Assembly (NCBI GenBank): GCA_001464195.1
Contig: LNEY01000032.1
Span: 1-64,000, forward strand
DNA: 64,000 nt
DNA from: Burkholderiales bacterium Ga0077547
GTDB lineage: Bacteria > Pseudomonadota > Gammaproteobacteria > Burkholderiales > Burkholderiaceae_C
Reading direction: 5' to 3'
The position numbers and the translations under genes are program-made. Of the stretch, positions 35,206 through 44,614 are shown in pieces (the first letter of the stretch is position 1; the number at the start of each line of letters is the position of its first letter). Under the pieces are notes generated by a model, which was not told the origin of the DNA, did no database searches, and worked only from the letters and a program-made list of their open reading frames with translations.

Positions 35206-36321
35206 TCAGCGGCGGCGTGCCTTGATCGCGCTGCTCAGCGTGTCGAGCACCTGCAGCGTGTCATCCCAGCCGATGCAGGCGTCGGTGATGCTCTGCCCGT
35301 AGGCCAGCTTCGACGGGTCGTCCTTGCCCGGGCTGAACTTCTGAGCACCGGCGCTCAGGTGGCTTTCGACCATCACGCCGAAGATGCGACGGCTGCCGCC
35401 AGCCAGCTGGCCAGCGATGTCGCGCGCCACATCGATCTGCTTGTCGTGCTGCTTGCTGCTGTTGGCGTGCGAGCAATCGACCATCAAGGTGCCCGTCAGC
35501 TTGGCGGCCTCCAGGTCCTTGCTGGCCGCCTCGACGTGGGTGGCATCGTAGTTGGGGGCCTTGCCGCCTCGCAGAATCAGGTGGCAATCGGGGTTGCCGG
35601 TGGTCTCGACGATGGCGACCTGGCCGTTCTTGTGCACGCTCAGGAAATGGTGCGGGCGGGCGGCGGCCTGGATCGCGTCGGTGGCAATGCGGATGTTGCC
35701 GTCGGTTCCATTTTTAAACCCAATAGGCGCCGACAGCCCCGATGACAGCTCCCGGTGCACCTGGCTTTCGGTCGTGCGTGCGCCGATCGCGCCCCAGCTG
35801 ATCAGGTCGCCGATGTATTGCGGCGAGATCACGTCGAGGAACTCGCTGCCTGCAGGCATGCCCAGGCGATTGATCTCTACCAGCAGTTGGCGCGCGATGC
35901 GCAGGCCTTCGTCGATGCGGTAGCTTTCGTCGAGGTAGGGGTCGTTGATCAGCCCCTTCCATCCCACGGTCGTGCGCGGCTTCTCGAAATACACACGCAT
36001 CACCACTTCCAGCGTGTCTGCGTGGCGCTCACGCTGTTCCTTCAGTCGGTGCGCATAGGCGAGTGCGGCGGCCGGGTCGTGGATCGAGCACGGCCCGACG
36101 ACCACCAGCAACCGATCGTCCTGACCGGACATGATCCGGCGGATGCGCTGGCGGGTGTCGGCCACCAGGGTCTCGATCGCCGTGCCGCGGATCGGAAAGA
36201 AGCGGATCAGATGCTCGGGCGGTGGCAGCGGCGTGACGTCGCGGATGCGTTGATTGTCGGTCTCGCTGGTCTTCTCGATGAGGCCGTAGCGGCCTTCGGA
36301 GGCGGCATTCTGGTGAGGCAT
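35206..36321 (-). CDS. aroG: 3-deoxy-7-phosphoheptulonate synthase (class I DAHP synthase)
   Basis: This enzyme joins phosphoenolpyruvate and erythrose 4-phosphate in the first step of the shikimate pathway. The 371-residue protein has LLVVVGPCSIHDPAAALAYA, VVMRVYFEKPRTTVGWKG, SWGAIGARTTESQVHRELSS, GFKNGTDGNIRIA and VDCSHANSSKQHDKQ. The metal ligand Cys (in GPCS) is present, as is the N-terminal extension involved in feedback binding. It is of the AroF/AroG/AroH type; which aromatic acid inhibits it cannot be decided. It lies 46 bp after tldD on the same strand. Confidence 0.96.
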   Translation of the reverse strand: MPHQNAASEGRYGLIEKTSETDNQRIRDVTPLPPPEHLIRFFPIRGTAIETLVADTRQRIRRIMSGQDDRLLVVVGPCSIHDPAAALAYAHRLKEQRERHADTLEVVMRVYFEKPRTTVGWKGLINDPYLDESYRIDEGLRIARQLLVEINRLGMPAGSEFLDVISPQYIGDLISWGAIGARTTESQVHRELSSGLSAPIGFKNGTDGNIRIATDAIQAAARPHHFLSVHKNGQVAIVETTGNPDCHLILRGGKAPNYDATHVEAASKDLEAAKLTGTLMVDCSHANSSKQHDKQIDVARDIAGQLAGGSRRIFGVMVESHLSAGAQKFSPGKDDPSKLAYGQSITDACIGWDDTLQVLDTLSSAIKARRR

Positions 36322-36367
36322 GTGAGGTTCCAGGGTGCAGTCGATGGGAGAGAATTCGGAATCAGCG

Positions 36368-37843
36368 TCAGGCGGTGCCGCCGACGGTCAGACCGTCGAG
36401 GCGCAAGGTCGGTTGGCCCACGCCGACCGGCACGCTCTGGCCTTCCTTGCCGCAGGTGCCAACCCCGGTATCGAGCTTCATGTCGTTGCCGATCATGCTG
36501 ACGCGGGTCAAGGCGTCGGGGCCGTTGCCGATGATGGTGGCGCCCTTGACCGGGTACTGGATCTTGCCGTTCTCGACCCAGAACGCCTCGCTCGCCGAGA
36601 ACACGAACTTGCCGCTGGTGATGTCGACCTGACCGCCGCCGAAGTTCGACGCGTACAGGCCGCGCTTGAGTCCGGCGATGATTTCCTCTTTCGTCTTGTC
36701 GCCCGACAGCATGTAGGTGTTGGTCATGCGAGGCATCGGCACCGCGGCATAGCTTTCGCGGCGGCCATTGCCGGTGGGCTTGACGCCCATCAGCCGCGCG
36801 TTCATCGCGTCCTGGATGTAGCCCTTCAGGATGCCGTCTTCGATCAGCACATTGCGCTGGCTGGCATTGCCTTCGTCGTCCACGTTCAGCGAACCGCGCC
36901 GATCAGGCAGCGTGCCGTCGTCCAGCACCGTCACGCCCTTGGCCGCGACACGCTGGCCGATCAGGCCGCTGAACGCGCTCGACCCCTTGCGGTTGAAGTC
37001 ACCCTCCAGGCCGTGGCCGATCGCTTCGTGCAGCAGCACACCGGGCCAGCCGGAGCCGAGCACCACGCTCATCTCGCCGGCCTTCGCCGGGCGTGACGAC
37101 AGGTTGGTCAGCGCCGCGTTCACCGCGTCATTGACGTAGCTCTCCAGCAGGCCATCGTCGAAGTAGCCGTAGCCGAAGCGGCCGCCGCCGCCGCTGCTGC
37201 CGGTCTCTCGGCGCACCGCACCCTGGATGGTCTGCTCGGCGATCACCGTGACGTTCATGCGCACCAGCGGGCGCACGTCGGCGGCCCGCGTGCCATCCGC
37301 GCGGGCGACCAGCACCACGTCGTACTCGCCCGACAGGCTGGCCATCACCTGCTTGATGCGCGGGTCCTTCGCGCGGGCCATCTTCTCCACCCGCTCCAGC
37401 AGTGCCACCTTCTGCGTGCTGTCCAGTGAGGCGATGGGGTCCATCGGGGCGTACAGCACCCGGCTGCCGGCCACCTTGCACGCGGTGTTGACCTTGACGC
37501 GGCGGCTCTGCCCGGCCGCAGCGATCGTGCGCACCGTCTGCGCGGCGTCCATCAGTGCGGCTTCGGAGATGTCGTCTGAATAGGCGAAGGCGGTCTTCTC
37601 GCCGGCCACTGCACGCACGCCCACGCCCTGGTCGATGCCGAAACTGCCGCTCTTGACGATGCCCTCTTCGAGGCTCCAGCCCTCGCTGCGGGTGTACTGG
37701 AAGTACAGGTCGGCATCGTCGATGCGGTGGGTGGCGATGGCCTGCAAGGCGCGCGAGAGAGAAGCCTCGGTCAGGCCGAACGGCTCGATGAGCAACTGCT
37801 GGGCAACCGCCAGGCGTTCGATGGTGGGTTCGCGCGAAATCAT
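36368..37843 (-). CDS. tldD: TldD metalloprotease subunit
   Basis: TldD, with TldE (PmbA), forms a zinc metalloprotease acting on small unfolded peptides such as microcin B17 precursor and the antitoxin CcdA. The 491-residue protein carries the catalytic motif [20 protein letters not shown] (HE-x-x-x-H). The N-terminal region has [21 protein letters not shown], and the C-terminus has [27 protein letters not shown]. tldE is not in the window. A TACAAT box lies upstream (37870-37875, minus strand) but without a well-spaced -35. Confidence 0.96.
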   Translation of the reverse strand: MISREPTIERLAVAQQLLIEPFGLTEASLSRALQAIATHRIDDADLYFQYTRSEGWSLEEGIVKSGSFGIDQGVGVRAVAGEKTAFAYSDDISEAALMDAAQTVRTIAAAGQSRRVKVNTACKVAGSRVLYAPMDPIASLDSTQKVALLERVEKMARAKDPRIKQVMASLSGEYDVVLVARADGTRAADVRPLVRMNVTVIAEQTIQGAVRRETGSSGGGGRFGYGYFDDGLLESYVNDAVNAALTNLSSRPAKAGEMSVVLGSGWPGVLLHEAIGHGLEGDFNRKGSSAFSGLIGQRVAAKGVTVLDDGTLPDRRGSLNVDDEGNASQRNVLIEDGILKGYIQDAMNARLMGVKPTGNGRRESYAAVPMPRMTNTYMLSGDKTKEEIIAGLKRGLYASNFGGGQVDITSGKFVFSASEAFWVENGKIQYPVKGATIIGNGPDALTRVSMIGNDMKLDTGVGTCGKEGQSVPVGVGQPTLRLDGLTVGGTA

Positions 37844-37926
37844 CGGTGGACTTTCAAAGCTTGAAATTCATTGTAGAAGTGGCCCACACCGGCGGTGTTT
37901 TCAAGGGGCTGTCGGCGACCCGCCCT

Positions 37927-38832
37927 TTAATCGCCCTTTAATTCGAGGGCCCGTGCGTACAGCGCATTGCGCGGCGCGCCGGTCAGTGACGCCGCCAGCG
38001 ACACCGCCTGTTTCAGGGGCAGCTCGGCGAGCAAGGTCTGCAACACCGCATCGTGGCGAGCCCAGGTGTCGGCCGAGGCGGTGGAGGCCACGGCATGCAC
38101 CACGAGCACGAACTCGCCGCGCAGGCGGTTGGCGTCTGCGGCCAGCCATGCCGGCAGCGCCGACGCGGGCAACGTCGCCACCGTCTCGAACTGCTTGGTC
38201 AGCTCGCGGCACAGGGTGACGGCGCGGTCGCTGCAGGCTTCGGCCAGCCCCTGGGCCAGCGACTCGATCCGGTGCGGCGCTTCGAACAGCACCTGGGTCT
38301 CGTCGGCCGTGGCCAGCGCCTTCAGCGCGAGGCTGCGCTCGTTGCCTTTGGGGGGCAGGAACCCGATGAAGCGAAAGCCGCTGCCGATGGTGTCGCCGGC
38401 CACGCTGACGGCGGTGACAGCGCTGCTGGCGCCAGGAATCGCCACGACCGTGCGACCAGACGCCGCGACCGCCGCCACCAGCGCGGCGCCCGGGTCGCTG
38501 ATCGCCGGCGTACCCGCATCGCTGACATAGGCGACGCGCTCACCGCGCGCCAGCCGGGCGATCACGTCGCCCGCCGACGATTGCTCGTTGTGCTGATGCA
38601 CCGCCAGCAAGGGCTTGTCTAGCCCCAGGTAGCGCATCAGCGGTGCGGTGTGGCGGGTGTCTTCGCAGGCCACCGCATCGACTTGCGACAGCACGTGGAT
38701 CGCACGCAGGGTCAGGTCGGCCAGATTGCCGATCGGCGTGGCCACCACATACAGTGCGCCGACGGGATACTGTTGGCTGCCCGCGGCGGCGGCAGCCGCC
38801 TGGAGCAGCAGGGAGGCGGGGTTGATGGTCAC
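37927..38832 (-). CDS. rsmI: 16S rRNA (cytidine-1402-2'-O)-methyltransferase
   Basis: RsmI (YraL) methylates the ribose of C1402 in 16S rRNA. The 301-residue protein shows [51 protein letters not shown] and [10 protein letters not shown], as expected of this tetrapyrrole-methylase fold. GTG 38832 is the only plausible start. It is used in spite of the missing Shine-Dalgarno, and it places the first codon inside the divergent yraN start, an 8-bp overlap of two 5' ends. The E. coli neighbourhood (yraL, yraN, diaA, yraP) is preserved. Confidence 0.94.
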   Translation of the reverse strand: MTINPASLLLQAAAAAAGSQQYPVGALYVVATPIGNLADLTLRAIHVLSQVDAVACEDTRHTAPLMRYLGLDKPLLAVHQHNEQSSAGDVIARLARGERVAYVSDAGTPAISDPGAALVAAVAASGRTVVAIPGASSAVTAVSVAGDTIGSGFRFIGFLPPKGNERSLALKALATADETQVLFEAPHRIESLAQGLAEACSDRAVTLCRELTKQFETVATLPASALPAWLAADANRLRGEFVLVVHAVASTASADTWARHDAVLQTLLAELPLKQAVSLAASLTGAPRNALYARALELKGD

Positions 38833-39193
38833 GACGAAGGCGGTGGGAGATGTCGGCGAAGCCCGCGCGTTGGCGCATCTGCTGGCCCACGGGCTCGTGC
38901 TCGTGAAGCGCAATTATCGGGTCGCGGCCGGGCCCAGGGCCCGCGGCGGTGAAATCGATCTGGTGATGCGTGACCGCGATGGCACGCTGGTGTTTGTCGA
39001 GGTCCGAGCCCGCAAGACCGCGGGCTTTGGCGGTGCAGCGGCGACAGTGGGTGTCAGCAAGCAGCGCAGCCTCGTGTTTGCTGCGCGTTGCTTCCTGAGA
39101 AGCTGCGCCACGCCGCCGGCCTGCCGCTTCGATGTGGTCGCGATCGACGGGGATCACATGGAATGGCTGCAGGCGGCCTTCGACGCTGAGTAG
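38825..39193 (+). CDS. yraN: YraN family endonuclease-like protein (UPF0102)
   Basis: A 122-residue UPF0102 protein with a restriction-endonuclease-like fold: [54 protein letters not shown] (the E-x-D...E-x-R/K core), then FRFDVVAI-like [20 protein letters not shown]. Its function is not established; it may resolve DNA structures. GGGAGG is 8 bases before ATG 38825. The start region overlaps the rsmI start on the other strand. It is followed by diaA and dolP, as in E. coli. Confidence 0.92.
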   Translation: MVTTKAVGDVGEARALAHLLAHGLVLVKRNYRVAAGPRARGGEIDLVMRDRDGTLVFVEVRARKTAGFGGAAATVGVSKQRSLVFAARCFLRSCATPPACRFDVVAIDGDHMEWLQAAFDAE

Positions 39194-39265
39194 CCGGTGG
39201 CATCCGCTGTGCACCACAACCGCACGGAACCCGTGCACCATCTCGGCGATCTATCATCGATCGTC

Positions 39266-39856
39266 ATGATTGAACAACGCATCCAACAGCAATTCTTCGA
39301 CAGCGCCGATCTGATGTATGCGGCGGCGGACGTGCTCAGCAAGCCGATCGCCGATGCGGTCGATGCGGTGATGGGGTGCATCACCGCCGGTGGCAAGCTG
39401 ATGGTCTGTGGCAATGGCGGTTCGGCCAGTGATGCCCAGCACTTCGCGGCCGAGTTCGTCGGGCGCTTCGAGCGCGAGCGCCCGGGCTTGGCGGCCCTGG
39501 CACTGACCACCGACACCGCCATCCTCACCGCGATCGGCAACGACTACGATTTCAACGCCATCTTCTCGAAGCAGGTGCAGGCCTTGGGCACGCCGGGTGA
39601 TGTGTTGATCGTCATCACCGCCAGTGGCAACTCGGCGAATGTGCTGGCTGCGGTGCAGGCCGCCCGCGCGAAAGACATGACGGTGGTCGCACTGACGGGC
39701 CGTGCCGGCGGGAAGCTGGCCTCGTTACTGACTGATACGGACGTGCACATCTGCGTCCCCCACGATCGCACCGCCCGCATCCAGGAAATCCATGGCCTGG
39801 TATTGCACTGCCTGTGCGACGCGGTCGATCAACAGCTACTCGGAGAACAAGAGTGA
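39266..39856 (+). CDS. diaA: SIS-domain DnaA initiator-associating protein DiaA
   Basis: A 196-residue SIS-domain protein. Blocks are IADAVDAVMGCITAGGKLMVCGNGGSASDAQHFAAEFVGRF and TTDTAILTAIGNDYDF, with ITASGNSANVLAA and a C-terminal HDRTARIQEIHGLVLHCLCD. The family is close to phosphoheptose isomerase GmhA, but the yraN-diaA-dolP context points to DiaA, which helps DnaA oligomerise at oriC. GmhA activity cannot be excluded. Its TGA overlaps the GTG of dolP. Confidence 0.88.
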   Translation: MIEQRIQQQFFDSADLMYAAADVLSKPIADAVDAVMGCITAGGKLMVCGNGGSASDAQHFAAEFVGRFERERPGLAALALTTDTAILTAIGNDYDFNAIFSKQVQALGTPGDVLIVITASGNSANVLAAVQAARAKDMTVVALTGRAGGKLASLLTDTDVHICVPHDRTARIQEIHGLVLHCLCDAVDQQLLGEQE

Positions 39857-40494
39857 ATCGAATCTCGAAGCTTGCTGCCGCCACCCTGGCCGCAGTCACC
39901 GTGTCCACCAGCCTGACCGGCTGTTTCCCGCTGCTGCTGGGCGGCGCCATGGTCGGCGGCACGGTGGTCTACACCGACCGGCGCACCTCCGGCACCCAAC
40001 TGGAAGACGAAGCCATCGAATTGAAGGCGTCGAACCGGATCCGCAAGGAGCTCGGCGAACGCGCCCGCGTCAGTGTCGTCAGCTACAACCGGTTGGTGTT
40101 GCTGACCGGGGTTGTCAGCGGCGAGGCGGACAGGGCGGTCGTTGGCAACCTGGTTTCGAGCGTCGACAATGTGCGCTCCATCGTCAACGAGGTGACGGTG
40201 GTCAGTGCGCAGCCCACCAACACCGTCGCCAGCGATGCGCTTGTGACCAGCAAGGTCAAAGCCTCGTTGGTCGATTCCAAGGACATCTTCGCTCAGTCGG
40301 TGAAAGTGGTTACCGAGGGTGGCACGGTGTACCTGATGGGCCGTGTCACGGAGCGCGAGGCCAATCGGGCCACCGAGATTGCCCGCGGCGTCAGCGGGGT
40401 CGACAAGGTCGTGCGGGTCTTCGAGATCATCACCGAGGCGGAGCTTGCCAATATGCAAGCGCCGTCGCCGCCGCCACCGCGTCCGGAGCGCTGA
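39853..40494 (+). CDS. dolP: BON-domain outer-membrane lipoprotein DolP (YraP)
   Basis: A 213-residue lipoprotein with signal peptide and lipobox (VSTSLTGC), then a Gly-rich segment (LLLGGAMVGGTVVYTDRRTSG). Two BON domains follow (NRIRKELGERARVSVVSYN, and SKVKASLVDSKDIFAQSVKV). DolP binds anionic phospholipids and supports outer-membrane assembly and septal amidase function. The protein ends in a short Pro tract. GTG 39853 overlaps diaA (GTGA). Confidence 0.93.
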   Translation: MNRISKLAAATLAAVTVSTSLTGCFPLLLGGAMVGGTVVYTDRRTSGTQLEDEAIELKASNRIRKELGERARVSVVSYNRLVLLTGVVSGEADRAVVGNLVSSVDNVRSIVNEVTVVSAQPTNTVASDALVTSKVKASLVDSKDIFAQSVKVVTEGGTVYLMGRVTEREANRATEIARGVSGVDKVVRVFEIITEAELANMQAPSPPPPRPER

Positions 40495-40522
40495 TGTTCT
40501 CGCCCCACCTGCCTGGGGCTGC

Positions 40523-41416
40523 TCAGCGTAGGCGGGTGATCAGGCTCGAGGTGTCCCAGCGGCGCCCGCCAGCGGCCTGAACATCAGCGTAGAACTGATC
40601 GACCAGCGCGGTGACCGGCAGCCGGGCGCCGTTGCGCTGGGCTTCGGCGAGCACCAGCCCGAGGTCCTTGCGCATCCAGTCGACGGCGAAGCCGAAGTCG
40701 AACCGTCCCTCGATCATGGTCGGGCCTCGGTTGTCCATCTGCCAGCTCTGCGCAGCGCCTTTGCCGATGACCCCCAGCACAGCCTTCATGTCGAGGCCCG
40801 CTTTTTCGCCGAAGGCGATGGCTTCGGCCAGGCCCTGTACCAAGCCGGCAATCGCGATCTGGTTGACCATCTTGGCCAGCTGGCCCGCACCGCTCTCGCC
40901 CAGCAGCGTCACCGCTTTCGAGTACGCCATGGCCACGGGCTGCGCTCGGGCGAATGCCGCGGGGTCACCACCGCACATCACCGTGAGTGCCCCATTGACC
41001 GCGCCGAGGTTGCCGCCGGACACCGGGGCGTCGATGAATTGCAGGCCCTGCGTGAGCGCCACTGCACTCAGCTCCCGCGCCACGGCAGCCGAGGCGGTGG
41101 TGTGGTCGACGAACACCGCGCCAGGCGCCATGCCGGCGAAAGCGCCCTGCTCGCCCAGCACGACCGAACGCAGGTCCTCGTCATTGCCGACGCAGGAGAA
41201 GACCAGCGTCGCCCCGTTGACGGCATCGCGCGGCGTTGATGCCGCATGGCCGCCGTACTCGGTCACCCACGCATCGGCCTTAGAGCGTGTGCGGTTGTAG
41301 ACGGTGACCTGGTGCCCGGCGCGGGCCAGATGGCCGGCCATCGGGTGGCCCATCACACCCAGACCAAGAAAGGCAACGCGTTGCGGGGAAATCGGATCGT
41401 AGGTTCGTGTGCTCAT
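40523..41416 (-). CDS. 3-hydroxyisobutyrate dehydrogenase-family oxidoreductase
   Basis: A 297-residue beta-hydroxyacid dehydrogenase. The NAD(P)-binding fold is VAFLGLGVMGHPMAGHLARAGHQVTVYNR, the substrate loop is FIDAPVSGGNLGAVNGALTVMCGG, and the catalytic Lys is in GAGQLAKMVNQIAIAG. Residue R after VYN suggests NADP preference. Candidates are tartronate semialdehyde/glyoxylate reductase or 3-hydroxyisobutyrate dehydrogenase; context gives no clear pathway, though glycolate oxidase genes occur elsewhere in the window. It is convergent with dolP. Confidence 0.88.
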   Translation of the reverse strand: MSTRTYDPISPQRVAFLGLGVMGHPMAGHLARAGHQVTVYNRTRSKADAWVTEYGGHAASTPRDAVNGATLVFSCVGNDEDLRSVVLGEQGAFAGMAPGAVFVDHTTASAAVARELSAVALTQGLQFIDAPVSGGNLGAVNGALTVMCGGDPAAFARAQPVAMAYSKAVTLLGESGAGQLAKMVNQIAIAGLVQGLAEAIAFGEKAGLDMKAVLGVIGKGAAQSWQMDNRGPTMIEGRFDFGFAVDWMRKDLGLVLAEAQRNGARLPVTALVDQFYADVQAAGGRRWDTSSLITRLR

Positions 41417-41470
41417 CGCCGAATGCTACAGACGCACGCCGAAACAAGCATCGCTACCTGCAAGGCGGCA

Positions 41471-41487
41471 GCGCAGCGACTGGGGGG
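41471..41487. repeat. Short repeat abutting the pilU stop codon
   Basis: GCGCAGCGACTGGGGGG ends directly at the pilU stop codon on the complementary strand. The identical 17-mer is found 6 bp beyond the pilT stop. Two copies in the same orientation after two neighbouring genes indicate a dispersed repeat. Confidence 0.65.
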
Positions 41488-42624
41488 CTAAACAATCGTC
41501 ATGTGCTCGGTGCCTGCCGACAGATCGGTGTTGCGCGCGCGCTGGCTGTTGAGTTTGATCTGCAGGCGCAGGTCGTTCACCGAGTCGGCATTGCGCAGCG
41601 CGTCTTCGTAAGTCACCGAGCGTGCTTCGTACAGGTCGAACAGGCTCTGGTCGAAGGTTTGCATGCCCTGCTCGCGCGAGCGCTTCATGACTTCCTTGAT
41701 CTCGGCCACTTCGCCCTTGAAGATCAGATCCGAAATCAGCGGCGAATTCAGCATCACCTCGACCGCCGCGACGCGGCCCTTGCCTTCCTGCCGCGGGAGC
41801 AGGCGCTGCGATACCAATGCCTTCAGGTTCAACGACAGATCCATCAGCAGCTGCGCGCGCCGCTCTTCAGGGAAGAAGTTGATGATCCGGTCGAGTGCCT
41901 GGTTGGCGCTGTTCGCGTGCAGCGTGGCCATGCACAAGTGGCCGGTTTCGGCGAAGGCCACGGCGTGCTCCATCGTTTCGCGGTCGCGGATCTCACCCAT
42001 CAGGATCACATCGGGCGCCTGGCGCAGCGTGTTCTTCAGCGCGGCTTCCCAGCCCTCGGTGTCGATGCCCACCTCGCGTTGGGTGACGATGCAGTTCTTG
42101 TGCGGGTGCACGAACTCGACCGGGTCTTCGATCGTGATGATGTGGCCGAAGGAGTTCTCGTTGCGGAAATCCACCATCGCCGCCAGCGAGGTGCTTTTCC
42201 CGGAGCCGGTGGCGCCGACAAAGATCACCAGCCCGCGCTTGGTCATCGCGATGTCCTTGAGCACCTTCGGGAGATTCAGTGCGTCGATCGTCGGCAGCGT
42301 TTGCGGGATGGTCCGCATCACCAGCCCGACATTGCCTTGTTGCACGAAGGCGTTGACGCGGAAACGGCCGATGCCCTGCGGCGAAATGGCGAAATTGCAT
42401 TCCTTGGTGCGCTCGAACTCGCCGGACTGCTTGTCGTTCATCACCGCGCGCGCCAGCGCCATCGTGTGCTGGCCGGTCAGTGGCTGCGGCGACACCTTGG
42501 TCACCTTGCCGTCGACCTTGATCGCCGGCGGAAAGTCGGAAGTCAGGAACAAGTCGGAGCCATTGCGCGACACCATCAAGCGCAGCAGGTCGTTGACGAA
42601 TTTCGAGGCCTGGTCACGTTCCAT
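41488..42624 (-). CDS. pilU: Type IV pilus twitching motility ATPase PilU
   Basis: PilU is the auxiliary retraction ATPase of type IV pili. The 378-residue hexameric ATPase has Walker A VGATGSGKSTSLAAM, the Asp box ITIEDPVEFVHPHKNC and Walker B ILMGEIRDRETMEHA. The His box is CMATLHANSANQALDRI, and the C-terminal part includes QGMQTFDQSLFDLYEA. It begins MERDQASKFVNDLLRLMVSRNGSDLF, as in PilU, with an extended tail. It follows pilT on the same strand with a 144-bp gap that holds a repeat and hairpin. Confidence 0.95.
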   Translation of the reverse strand: MERDQASKFVNDLLRLMVSRNGSDLFLTSDFPPAIKVDGKVTKVSPQPLTGQHTMALARAVMNDKQSGEFERTKECNFAISPQGIGRFRVNAFVQQGNVGLVMRTIPQTLPTIDALNLPKVLKDIAMTKRGLVIFVGATGSGKSTSLAAMVDFRNENSFGHIITIEDPVEFVHPHKNCIVTQREVGIDTEGWEAALKNTLRQAPDVILMGEIRDRETMEHAVAFAETGHLCMATLHANSANQALDRIINFFPEERRAQLLMDLSLNLKALVSQRLLPRQEGKGRVAAVEVMLNSPLISDLIFKGEVAEIKEVMKRSREQGMQTFDQSLFDLYEARSVTYEDALRNADSVNDLRLQIKLNSQRARNTDLSAGTEHMTIV

Positions 42625-42728
42625 GAGATTTCCTTCGAGTCCTTAGAACCTAAAAGAGCGCCAGCGAAGCGAAGTGTTCCCCATCAAGCAACACCCAAGG
42701 AAACGGCTACGCCGGGCCGATGGGTGGC

Positions 42729-42762
42729 GCCCCTCGGGGGCAGGAGCGCAGCGACTGGGGGG
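42729..42762. repeat. Hairpin and repeat between pilT and pilU
   Basis: GCCCC-TCG-GGGGC (42729-42741) is followed by GCGCAGCGACTGGGGGG (42746-42762), the same 17-mer found after pilU. On the minus strand this lies immediately downstream of the pilT stop. It could be a partial terminator or a dispersed repeat of the genome. Confidence 0.6.
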
Positions 42763-42768
42763 TTGTCA

Positions 42769-43812
42769 TCAACCGGGGAAGTTTTCCGGGAATTTCGCCT
42801 TGGCGCGGGCTTCGGCGGGCGACACGACATTGCGCCGCACCAAATCGGCGAGGTTCTGATCGAGGGTCTGCATGCCGACGTTGTTGCCGGTCTGGATCGC
42901 CGAATACATCTGCGCGATCTTGCTTTCTCGGATCAGGTTGCGGATGGCGGCGGTGCCCAGCATGATCTCGTGAGCGGCGACGCGGCCGGTGCCGTCCTTG
43001 GTCTTGCACAGGGTCTGCGAGATCACGCCGATCAGCGACTCCGACAGCATCGCGCGCACCATTTCCTTCTCGGCCGCCGGGAAGACGTCAACGATCCGGT
43101 CGACCGTCTTGGCGGCGCTCGAGGTGTGCAGTGTGCCAAACACCAAGTGGCCGGTTTCGGCAGCGGTCAGTGCCAGCCGGATGGTTTCCAGATCGCGCAT
43201 TTCGCCGACCAGGATCGCGTCCGGGTCTTCGCGCAGCGCCGAGCGCAGCGCGTTGTTGAAGCTCAGTGTGTGCGGCCCGACCTCACGCTGGTTGATCAGG
43301 CACTTCTTGGATTCGTGCACGAATTCGATCGGGTCTTCGACCGTCAGCACGTGACCGTACTCGTTTTCGTTCAGGTGGTTGACCATGCCGGCCAGCGTGG
43401 TCGACTTGCCCGAGCCGGTCGGACCGGTCACCAGCACCATGCCGCGAGGCTTCAGGGCCAGTTCGGCAAAGATCTTCGGCGCGTTCAACTGTTCCAGTGT
43501 CAGGATCTTCGACGGAATGGTCCGGAATACCGCGCCCGCACCGCGGTTGTGGTTGAACGCATTGACGCGGAACCGCGCCAGGCCCTGGATCTCGAAGGAA
43601 AAATCGCATTCCAGAACTTCCTCGTACGCCTTGCGCTGCGAGTCGTTCATGATGTCGTAGACCATCGAGTGCACGTCCTTGTGCTCCAGCGGGTCCACGT
43701 TGATGCGGCGCACGTCGCCGTTGACCCGGATCATCGGTGGCAGGCCGGATGACAGGTGCAGGTCGGAAGCCTTGTTCTTGACCGAAAACGCCAGCAGTTG
43801 TGTGATGTCCAT
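42769..43812 (-). CDS. pilT: Type IV pilus retraction ATPase PilT
   Basis: PilT drives pilus retraction, needed for twitching and DNA uptake. The 347-residue protein has KNKASDLHLSSGLPPMIRVNGDVRR at the N-terminus and Walker A TGPTGSGKSTTLAGM. The Asp box is TVEDPIEFVH, Walker B is ILVGEMRDLETIRLA, the His box is GTLHTSSAAKTVDRIVDVFP, and the retraction-specific AIRNLIRESKIAQM sits near the end. ATG 43812 is selected because it gives the usual MDITQLLAFSVKN start. It is divergent from yggS. Confidence 0.97.
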   Translation of the reverse strand: MDITQLLAFSVKNKASDLHLSSGLPPMIRVNGDVRRINVDPLEHKDVHSMVYDIMNDSQRKAYEEVLECDFSFEIQGLARFRVNAFNHNRGAGAVFRTIPSKILTLEQLNAPKIFAELALKPRGMVLVTGPTGSGKSTTLAGMVNHLNENEYGHVLTVEDPIEFVHESKKCLINQREVGPHTLSFNNALRSALREDPDAILVGEMRDLETIRLALTAAETGHLVFGTLHTSSAAKTVDRIVDVFPAAEKEMVRAMLSESLIGVISQTLCKTKDGTGRVAAHEIMLGTAAIRNLIRESKIAQMYSAIQTGNNVGMQTLDQNLADLVRRNVVSPAEARAKAKFPENFPG

Positions 43813-43907
43813 GGGGCTCGCTAGAAGGCGGTGACGACGGGCTGGGGGCGGAAGCGGCGTCACATGCGCCACCGTGCCGCTGTTATCGGCAGATACTGAC
43901 AAAGATT

Positions 43908-44594
43908 ATGGCGACGATCGCTGAAAACATACAGGAAGTGCATCGACGCATCGCGGCGGCCTGTGCGCTCGCCCACCGGCCCGTGGAAAGCGTCACGCTG
44001 CTGGCGGTGAGCAAAACCTTCCCCGCCGACGCCGTTCGGGAGGCCTTCGACGCCGGAGAGCGCAGCTTCGGGGAGAACTATGTCCAGGAGGCGCTCGACA
44101 AGATGGACGCGCTGGCCGATCTGCGCGGCCGCCTCCAGTGGCACCTGATCGGGCCGCTGCAAAGCAACAAGACGCGCGCGGTGGCCGAATCCTTCGACTG
44201 GGTGCACACCGTCGACCGGCTGAAGATCGCCCAGCGCCTGAGCGAGCAGCGCCCCGCCAGCCTGCCGCCGCTACAGCTGTGCCTGCAGGTCAACATCAGC
44301 GGAGAGGCCAGCAAGAGCGGTTTGACCGTCGATGAAGTGCCTGAGGTCGCGCGTGCGGTGGCAACCCTGCCACGGGTGCGACTGCGTGGTCTGATGGCGG
44401 TGCCCGCGCCAACGGTCGATGCGGCGGCGCAACGACTGCCGCATGCACGACTGTGCGAATTGCTGGCGGGGCTGCAGCGCGATGGCCTGGATGTCGACAC
44501 CTTGTCGATGGGCATGACGGCCGATCTGGAGGCGGCGATTGCCGAGGGGGCGACGATCGTGCGGGTGGGCACGGCGATCTTCGGCGCGCGCTGA
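43908..44594 (+). CDS. yggS: Pyridoxal phosphate homeostasis protein
   Basis: A 228-residue PLP-binding protein (PROSC/PLPBP family) that buffers free pyridoxal 5'-phosphate. The PLP Lys is in LLAVSKTFPADAVREA. Conserved SFGENYVQEALDK, WHLIGPLQSNKTRAV, VNISGEASKSGLTVDE, MGMTADLEAAIAEGATIVRVGTAIFG are all present. It is divergent from pilT with 95 bp between, a conserved proteobacterial pairing. proC, which often lies close to yggS, is 4 kb downstream behind putA. Confidence 0.96.
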   Translation: MATIAENIQEVHRRIAAACALAHRPVESVTLLAVSKTFPADAVREAFDAGERSFGENYVQEALDKMDALADLRGRLQWHLIGPLQSNKTRAVAESFDWVHTVDRLKIAQRLSEQRPASLPPLQLCLQVNISGEASKSGLTVDEVPEVARAVATLPRVRLRGLMAVPAPTVDAAAQRLPHARLCELLAGLQRDGLDVDTLSMGMTADLEAAIAEGATIVRVGTAIFGAR

Positions 44595-44614
44595 CGAAGC
44601 CACGGGAATTGGCG

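Noticed and set aside
41407-43752. 781-codon plus-strand frame across pilU and pilT
   Set aside because: It is antisense to two unmistakable ATPase genes; the periodic similarity of its two halves only mirrors the homology of PilU and PilT.
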